Shown in pieces: positions 27,387 through 32,028 of a stretch of DNA of 32,028 nt (positions are counted from its first letter, which is position 1; each line of letters opens with the position of its first letter). Source of the DNA: Paludibacteraceae bacterium. Its GTDB lineage: Bacteria; Bacteroidota; Bacteroidia; Bacteroidales; Paludibacteraceae. The stretch lies in the NCBI GenBank assembly GCA_017417025.1, contig JAFPZY010000044.1, forward strand, positions 1 through 32,028, given 5' to 3'. Both the position numbers and the translations under genes were made by a program. Below the pieces are notes generated by a model. The model was given only the letters and a program-made list of their open reading frames with translations. It had not been told where the DNA came from and made no database searches.

Positions 27387-29469
27387 AGTAATAGGGCGAG
27401 TACTTTCTGTTGATAATTTTCGTGTATTTATAAAAATAGACGAAAGTTTGAATGGTGCATATAAAAGTGGTGTGAGTGATATATACGAGGTAGCCCGTAT
27501 TAATTCATACTTAATAATTCCTGTCGGAGCTGATAGAATAGTTGCACTTATTACACGCGTCACCATGAAAGAGGAGGCAGAACTTGATAGGAATTTAACA
27601 ACTATTTCATTACCAACGTCTGCTCGTTATATTTCTGCGACGATGTTAGGAACTATTGTCAGTAAAGGAGATACTGACTCTTTTATTCAAGGTGTATATA
27701 GTTTTCCATCTCTGGATAATCCAGTTTGGTATGTTACAGAGAAAGATTTACAACAAATTTTTGATGACAAATCTGCAAATAATATTTCATATGATAAAGA
27801 CTATTATCTTCCCATCGGCATTTCTCCTGCCTTCCCTGATTACTCTGTAAAAATTTGCCCAGACCAATTCTTTGTAAAACATGCAGCCATATTAGGAAAT
27901 ACCGGTTCAGGAAAAAGCTGCACTCTTACTTCAATATTGCGTAATATATTTAAATATAAATATAGTGAAAATTATCTAATGAATGCCCATTTTGTAATTT
28001 TTGACACTAATGGAGAATATAAGGATGCATTCATTTCAGAAAGTGAAAATGATGAATTGAATTTGATAAATGCTTATTATTATGGTGGTGAAGAAAAAGT
28101 AAAAGTTCCATACTGGTTGATGAATTGGAATGATTTTAAAGCGTTATTCAGACCTGGGGATGGAGTACAGGCTCCTATTTTAAATAGAGCGATTGGATTG
28201 GCAAAAAATGATAATGAGTCCTCGCAAAAACATATTATGCCTTTTTATTTAAAAACAGATATTGAATGGATACTCAGTTCTACTGTCGAGGAGTTGAAAA
28301 AAAGAACATGGGATCCTAATAATAAATGGGGATGGAAACCTAATAATGAAATTATTTTGTTAGGGCAAGTAATTAAGGAATATGATAATGATTTAGGTGA
28401 AAAAATTATAGAATTAGCGAATAACGATTGTTTTAATAATGTTGTAAAGCAAAAACCTATAAGAGAACAATTAGTGAAAGTCTATAATTCGTATTGCAAT
28501 AAAGAGTTAGAATATCAAGTAATTAGTGAAAAGAATATCGATTTGCCGACATATTTTAATTATAAAGAACTTTGCACAAAATTTATAGATTGTGCTATTG
28601 CACAAGAATCACAAAGTACGGCAAAATTAAATGAATATATCGCAACATTACGATTGCGCATGAATAGTTTCTTAAATGATAAACGCATTGCTATACCATT
28701 AATGTTAAAAGATTCTCAGGTAAATACTTCGGAAATTTTGCCACAATTTATATCTTTTCTTTTAGGAGATTTCAATCGCTATTATAGAGGAAAATCAAGT
28801 TCATTTATCTCTGAATATAATAAAACGGCATTCCCTAAAGATGGCAATAGGACAAATCAAATAATGATTATAGATACATCTCAATTGCCTTTTGAGGTTT
28901 TAGAAACCGTAACTGCACTTATAGGCAGAATAATATTAGAGTTCGTAGCTAACTTTGAACCTGATAAAAGAGGAGTACATCCTATTGTTATTGTTCTTGA
29001 AGAAGCACAAAATTACATAGCAGAAGCAAAAGATTCCATAGCCAAAACAGTCTTTGAAAGAATTGCGCGTGAAGGACGAAAATACGGAATTTCACTTGTC
29101 GTATCAAGTCAACGACCTTCTGAACTCTCTAAAACCGTTCTCTCACAATGTAATTCTTTTATTATTCATAGATTACAAAATCCAGATGACCAAAAATATA
29201 TTAGAGGCCTTGTTTCGAGCGCAAGTGCAGATATTTTAGAGCAATTACCAGTGATTCCACAGCAGCATGCTATAATTACTGGAGATTGCGTTAGAACACC
29301 TGTTCTTGTTAGAATAGATGATGTTCATCCGACTCCCAATAGTCATAATCCTAAATTTATTGAAAGTTGGTTAAAACAAGACTCTATTCCATATAAAGAA
29401 ACTTGTAATAAATGGCTCGGAGCAACTGAAACATTTAATCAATCTACAATTAACAAACAAACAGAATAA
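27367..29469 (+). CDS. HerA/FtsK-type hexameric ATPase of a SIR2-HerA system
   Basis: 700 residues from ATG 27367 (ATG 27373 is an equal alternative). The N-terminal HAS-barrel-like part begins at once (NRVIGRVLSVDNFRVFIKID). The motor carries Walker A GNTGSGKS (residues 177-184), an IFDTNGEY segment, Walker B VIVLEEAQ (about 541-548), and a sensor/arginine-finger region (ERIAREGRKYGISLVVSSQRPSELS). LPVIPQQHAIITGDC near the C-terminus is typical of HerA. About 330 residues between the Walker motifs form a long, mostly helical insert. In the known system HerA forms a hexamer that binds SIR2 subunits and makes an NAD+-degrading and/or nuclease complex. It overlaps the sir2 gene by 20 bp. A small hairpin lies 15 nt after the stop. 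Confidence 0.9.
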   Translation: MQMEQNRVIGRVLSVDNFRVFIKIDESLNGAYKSGVSDIYEVARINSYLIIPVGADRIVALITRVTMKEEAELDRNLTTISLPTSARYISATMLGTIVSKGDTDSFIQGVYSFPSLDNPVWYVTEKDLQQIFDDKSANNISYDKDYYLPIGISPAFPDYSVKICPDQFFVKHAAILGNTGSGKSCTLTSILRNIFKYKYSENYLMNAHFVIFDTNGEYKDAFISESENDELNLINAYYYGGEEKVKVPYWLMNWNDFKALFRPGDGVQAPILNRAIGLAKNDNESSQKHIMPFYLKTDIEWILSSTVEELKKRTWDPNNKWGWKPNNEIILLGQVIKEYDNDLGEKIIELANNDCFNNVVKQKPIREQLVKVYNSYCNKELEYQVISEKNIDLPTYFNYKELCTKFIDCAIAQESQSTAKLNEYIATLRLRMNSFLNDKRIAIPLMLKDSQVNTSEILPQFISFLLGDFNRYYRGKSSSFISEYNKTAFPKDGNRTNQIMIIDTSQLPFEVLETVTALIGRIILEFVANFEPDKRGVHPIVIVLEEAQNYIAEAKDSIAKTVFERIAREGRKYGISLVVSSQRPSELSKTVLSQCNSFIIHRLQNPDDQKYIRGLVSSASADILEQLPVIPQQHAIITGDCVRTPVLVRIDDVHPTPNSHNPKFIESWLKQDSIPYKETCNKWLGATETFNQSTINKQTE

Positions 29470-29483
29470 GCGAACATATTTAT

Positions 29484-29499
29484 CTCCGAAGCGTCGGAG
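29484..29499 (+). terminator. Small hairpin after herA (weak terminator candidate)
   Basis: CTCCGA-AGCG-TCGGAG is a perfect 6-bp stem with a 4-nt loop starting 15 nt after the herA stop. The following bases (TGACAAAATAAC) are not T-rich, so Rho-independent termination is uncertain. Confidence 0.35.
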
Positions 29500-29530
29500 T
29501 GACAAAATAACATATTAACAAATTGGCTAT

Positions 29531-29708
29531 TATTCGCGTTCGAGAAAAAGGTCCGGAAAACTAATTTCTTAACAGAATTAGAAAAGCCATGTTCACGGAA
29601 GTAAAAGAACTTCCCTAATCTTCAACAATAAAGCACAGAGTTTTCTCTGTGGGTATATCTATTGTTGAAGTGCGGGTTTTCTTTCCGGACCTCCCGTGAA
29701 CGCGAGTA
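29531..29708 (+). ncRNA. Candidate structured RNA: nested multi-branched fold between herA and the methyltransferase gene
   Basis: Six helices nest without conflict. P1: 29531-29541 with 29698-29708 (11 bp, one U-G). P2: 29549-29559 with 29682-29692 (11 bp, perfect, AGGTCCGGAAA/TTTCCGGACCT). Inside these lie P3, hairpin 29561-29581 (7 bp, one U-G); P4, hairpin 29597-29614 (GGAAGT/ACTTCC); and P5, 29620-29630 with 29660-29670 (11 bp, perfect), topped by P6 29634-29640/29645-29651 (CACAGAG/CTCTGTG, TTTT loop). Both wobble pairs are U-G on the plus strand and would be A-C on the minus strand, favouring a plus-strand RNA. GTTCACGG (29591-29598) can also pair with CCGTGAAC (29694-29701), competing with P1 and P4, so two states are possible. 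There is no gene inside and no promoter consensus before it. I cannot match it to a known RNA family; a foldback mobile element is the alternative. Confidence 0.55.
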
Positions 29709-29738
29709 GATATACTCACTTTTCTTTTCTGCCCCTGT

Positions 29739-29765
29739 GGATGGATAGCCGCAAACTATCAATCC
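29739..29765 (+). promoter_or_regulatory. Stem-loop abutting the methyltransferase start codon
   Basis: GGATGGATAG and CTATCAATCC pair over 10 bp with one mismatch around a 7-nt loop. The stem ends at the base before ATG 29766, so it could limit ribosome access. No Shine-Dalgarno sequence is visible. A role in controlling methyltransferase level is inferred only. Confidence 0.4.
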
Positions 29766-30866
29766 ATGGCAAAAAACGCAAATTTAGGAGCAGCTAAGAA
29801 TGCTAAAAACGATGAGTTCTACACCCAGTATGCAGACATACAGAAAGAAGTAAACGCGTACATTGAATACAACCCCGATGTCTTTCGGGGTAAGACAATC
29901 TTGTTGCCCTGCGATGATCCCGAATGGAGCAACTTTACCAAATTCTTTGCACAAAACTTTGAGTTCTTCGGTCTGAAGAAACTTATTTCTACGTCCTATG
30001 CCATCGAAAGCAAAAAGTTCAAAGAGGGATATATGCCTTCGCTCTTTGAGACAGAAAGCCCTCATTACGATATAGATAAAACACGTACGCATGGTAAAAT
30101 ATTTGTTCTCGACCATGATACGAATGCAAGCGGACGCATTGATATTGACGATTTGGAATGGAAATATTTAGAAGGAGATGGTGATTTTCGTTCAAAAGAA
30201 GTAACGGCTCTGCGTGACGAGGCTGACATTATTATCACCAATCCACCTTTCTCATTGTTCCGTGAATTTGTGGTGTGGATTATGGAAGCCAATAAGCAAT
30301 TCTTGATTATTGGAAACTCAAACTCTATTACTTATAAAGAGATTTTTCCTTTCATAAAAAACAACAATATATGGGTAGGAGTTAGTGGGGGCTCTAAAAC
30401 TTATATAAAGTTGAATGGAGAAAAGCAAACTATGGGCAATACCTGCTGGTTTACGAACCTTGATCATGGACGGAGACATGAACCTTTGAAACTTATGAGC
30501 ATGGCAGATAATCTCCGTTTCAACAAAAAGCTCAAAGGGCAGCAAGAATATATGCGTTATGCTAATTATGACGCTATTGATGTTCCAACATTGGATTTAA
30601 TTCCTTCTGATTATGATGGTGTAATAGGTGTCCCTCTTTCATTTTTAGGTAAGTACTGCCCCGATCAATTTGAAATAATATGGAGAAGCCATGATATAGA
30701 ATGGGCAGAAAATCATTGTCAGTTCTACAAGAAAACAGATAAAACAATTGCTGCTAAGATACGAGCAATTGATAAAACATGGCGCGCCCAAATTCCATAC
30801 TTCTTAGACGAAAACGGAAATCATCAAAATGTTTTCCAAAGATTATTCATTCGCAAAAAACAATAA
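29766..30866 (+). CDS. EcoRI-type adenine-specific DNA methyltransferase
   Basis: 366 residues. Features of the EcoRI methylase family: an N-terminal NAKNDEFYTQYADIQKEV segment, LLPCDDPEWSNFTKFFAQNF, then EADIIITNPPFSLFREFV holding the catalytic NPPF (residues 159-162; motif IV of N6-adenine methylases). QFLIIGNSNSITYKEIFP, GNTCWFTNLDHGRR and YDGVIGVPLSFL follow. It should transfer a methyl group from S-adenosylmethionine to an adenine in a specific duplex site; the site cannot be read from sequence. It lies 5 nt before a DUF262-HNH nuclease gene, so the pair resembles a restriction-modification unit. Upstream lie the structured element and a stem-loop at the start codon. Base composition is intermediate between core and sir2-herA genes. 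Confidence 0.92.
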   Translation: MAKNANLGAAKNAKNDEFYTQYADIQKEVNAYIEYNPDVFRGKTILLPCDDPEWSNFTKFFAQNFEFFGLKKLISTSYAIESKKFKEGYMPSLFETESPHYDIDKTRTHGKIFVLDHDTNASGRIDIDDLEWKYLEGDGDFRSKEVTALRDEADIIITNPPFSLFREFVVWIMEANKQFLIIGNSNSITYKEIFPFIKNNNIWVGVSGGSKTYIKLNGEKQTMGNTCWFTNLDHGRRHEPLKLMSMADNLRFNKKLKGQQEYMRYANYDAIDVPTLDLIPSDYDGVIGVPLSFLGKYCPDQFEIIWRSHDIEWAENHCQFYKKTDKTIAAKIRAIDKTWRAQIPYFLDENGNHQNVFQRLFIRKKQ

Positions 30867-30871
30867 ATACT

Positions 30872-32028
30872 ATGAAAGCAGAACGGAAAATATATACCGT
30901 TGAGGAAATCTGCAAAGGGTTTACTTACAACGAGGCAGAAGGCAAAGGTTTGTTTGGTCTTTCGGGCAAGCTGACCATTCAGCCTGAGTACCAGCGTAAT
31001 TATCTATACGCCGAGCAAAACGGCGCACGTGAGATAGCGGTCATTGAGTCTGTACTCAAAGGCTATCCAATTGGTTTATTATACTTTAATCGAGTGGACG
31101 ACAACCATTTGGAAGTATTGGACGGACAGCAGCGAATCACCTCTTTGGGACGTTTCCTTACGCGCAAGTTTGCTATCCGTATAAACGGCATGGAGCAGTA
31201 TTTTGATTACATGGCGGATGACCTTAAGGAGAAGATTTTGAAAACCGAACTGCTGGTTTATGAATGTGAAGGAACGGAAAGCGACATCAAAGAGTGGTTT
31301 AAGACCATAAATATCGTGGGACTTCCTCTGGAGGAACAGGAGATATTGAATGCCGTCTATTGCGGACCGTTTGTCACAAAGGCAAAAGAGGTGTTCTCTA
31401 ATTCGCAAAACGCTAATATCAACAAATGGGCGGCTTTCTTGCGCGGAAACGTCAAACGCCAAGCGTATCTGCATACTGCTTTGGAATGGGTCAGCCGTGG
31501 AGAGGTCAGCAAATACATGTCGCTCCACCGCAACAATGATAACATCCGCGAAATGGAGACCTATTTTAACAGCGTCATCGACTGGGCAAGCGGAGTGTTT
31601 ACCAACATAGAGAAAGAGATGTGCGGTCTGCCGTGGGGCGAACTCTATGAGAAATATCATAAGAATCCCTACAACCCCTCGGAAGTGGCAGCCAGACAGC
31701 GCGAACTATATGAAGACTACTACGTGAAGAACAAAAAAGGCATCTACGAATATATCCTCGGAGGTTGCCAAGACACCAAATTGTTGGAAGTGCGTTGTTT
31801 CGACGAACCGACCAAGAAAAGCGTTTATGCGCGCCAGACGGAAGAAGCCAAGAGACATGAGGTGTCCAATTGTCCGCTGTGCGCCATCGGTCATGACGCC
31901 AACCATACACGTATCTGGAAACTGACGGAAATGGACGCTGACCATGTGACCGCTTGGTCTAAAGGTGGTGCGACAGATATCTCCAACTGCCAGATGCTCT
32001 GTCAGACACACAACCGGGCAAAGGGGAA
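30872..32028 (+). CDS. DUF262 (GmrSD-N-like) protein with C-terminal HNH nuclease domain (partial, 3' end off window)
   Basis: Open from ATG 30872 to the window edge, 385 residues seen. The N-terminal DUF262 domain shows LTIQPEYQRNYLYAEQNG and LEVLDGQQRITSLGRFL (the DGQQR motif, ParB/Srx-like nucleotide-binding fold). A helical middle follows. The C-terminal part is an HNH nuclease: CPLC, then MDADHVTAWSKGGATDISNCQMLCQTHN, holding the D-H, N and H residues and a second zinc-type Cys. The frame has no stop and only a short end is missing. DUF262 with HNH is found in GmrSD-type modification-dependent restriction, but the neighbouring cognate methylase suggests it may be the restriction partner of the EcoRI-type methylase (inference). 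It starts 5 nt after the methylase stop. Confidence 0.88.
   Translation, partial: MKAERKIYTVEEICKGFTYNEAEGKGLFGLSGKLTIQPEYQRNYLYAEQNGAREIAVIESVLKGYPIGLLYFNRVDDNHLEVLDGQQRITSLGRFLTRKFAIRINGMEQYFDYMADDLKEKILKTELLVYECEGTESDIKEWFKTINIVGLPLEEQEILNAVYCGPFVTKAKEVFSNSQNANINKWAAFLRGNVKRQAYLHTALEWVSRGEVSKYMSLHRNNDNIREMETYFNSVIDWASGVFTNIEKEMCGLPWGELYEKYHKNPYNPSEVAARQRELYEDYYVKNKKGIYEYILGGCQDTKLLEVRCFDEPTKKSVYARQTEEAKRHEVSNCPLCAIGHDANHTRIWKLTEMDADHVTAWSKGGATDISNCQMLCQTHNRAKG

Noticed and set aside
29549-29562. Resemblance of GGTCCGGAAA to the SRP RNA core
   Set aside because: Only the short motif matches; the tetraloop hairpin and GGAAGCAGC context are missing and the motif is used in a perfect long-range helix.
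29531-29708. Retron-type ncRNA (11-bp flanking inverted repeats and internal hairpins)
   Set aside because: No reverse transcriptase gene in the window; a long P2 stem inside P1 is not typical.
29741-29797. Short 18-residue open frame overlapping the methylase start
   Set aside because: No ribosome-binding site and no evidence beyond an ATG; it may be chance.

Overview
The window looks like a chromosome segment of a Bacteroidales bacterium, probably Prevotella-like. Three things point there. Several genes are preceded by the Bacteroidetes promoter pattern (TTTG/TTG, 20 nt, TAnnTTTG). A secreted nuclease ends in what looks like a type IX secretion sorting domain. The gene neighbourhoods (ligA / conserved small protein / dapA, and pepT / gcvT) are of Bacteroidetes type.

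1-1415 (minus strand): a Gln-rich exported protein with a 36-bp in-frame tandem repeat runs off the left edge. Next to it is an exported Bacteroidetes protein of unknown function with its own promoter and a strong intrinsic terminator. 1515-12545 (plus): a tightly packed and partly overlapping run of secreted EEP-family nuclease, ligA, a small conserved protein, dapA, murC, ftsQ, ftsA, ftsZ and a Wzz-like two-TM membrane protein. This is the tail of the division/cell-wall (dcw) cluster joined to ligA and dapA instead of the usual mur/fts genes. 12511-16483 (minus): lepA, an Na+/H+ antiporter-type carrier and a DedA protein, apparently one operon, converging on the ftsZ run with a 35-bp coding overlap. 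16770-18035: a lipoprotein substrate-binding protein (minus) and pepT (plus), divergent from back-to-back promoters. 18035-23141 (plus): pepT, gcvT and a large exported zinc amidase. Its GTG start lies in a tandem duplication of the gcvT 3' end.

23142-32028 is an accessory region, visibly more A/T-rich from about 25.4 to 29.5 kb. It begins with an 11-bp tandem repeat. It then carries an AlbA/Schlafen-type regulator whose promoter contains a perfect palindrome, a KilA-N protein, an unrecognised 220-aa protein, and an overlapping sir2-herA pair matching the known SIR2-HerA anti-phage arrangement. Next comes a densely folded intergenic element, a candidate structured RNA. Last are an EcoRI-type adenine methyltransferase and a DUF262-HNH nuclease that runs off the right edge, which together look like a restriction-modification pair. 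I read this as a defence island.

The best candidates for something undescribed are the nested RNA fold at 29531-29708, the unknown gene at 25495-26157 immediately before sir2-herA, and the combination of DNA-binding regulators with SIR2-HerA. I saw no tRNA, rRNA, CRISPR array, transposase or integrase.
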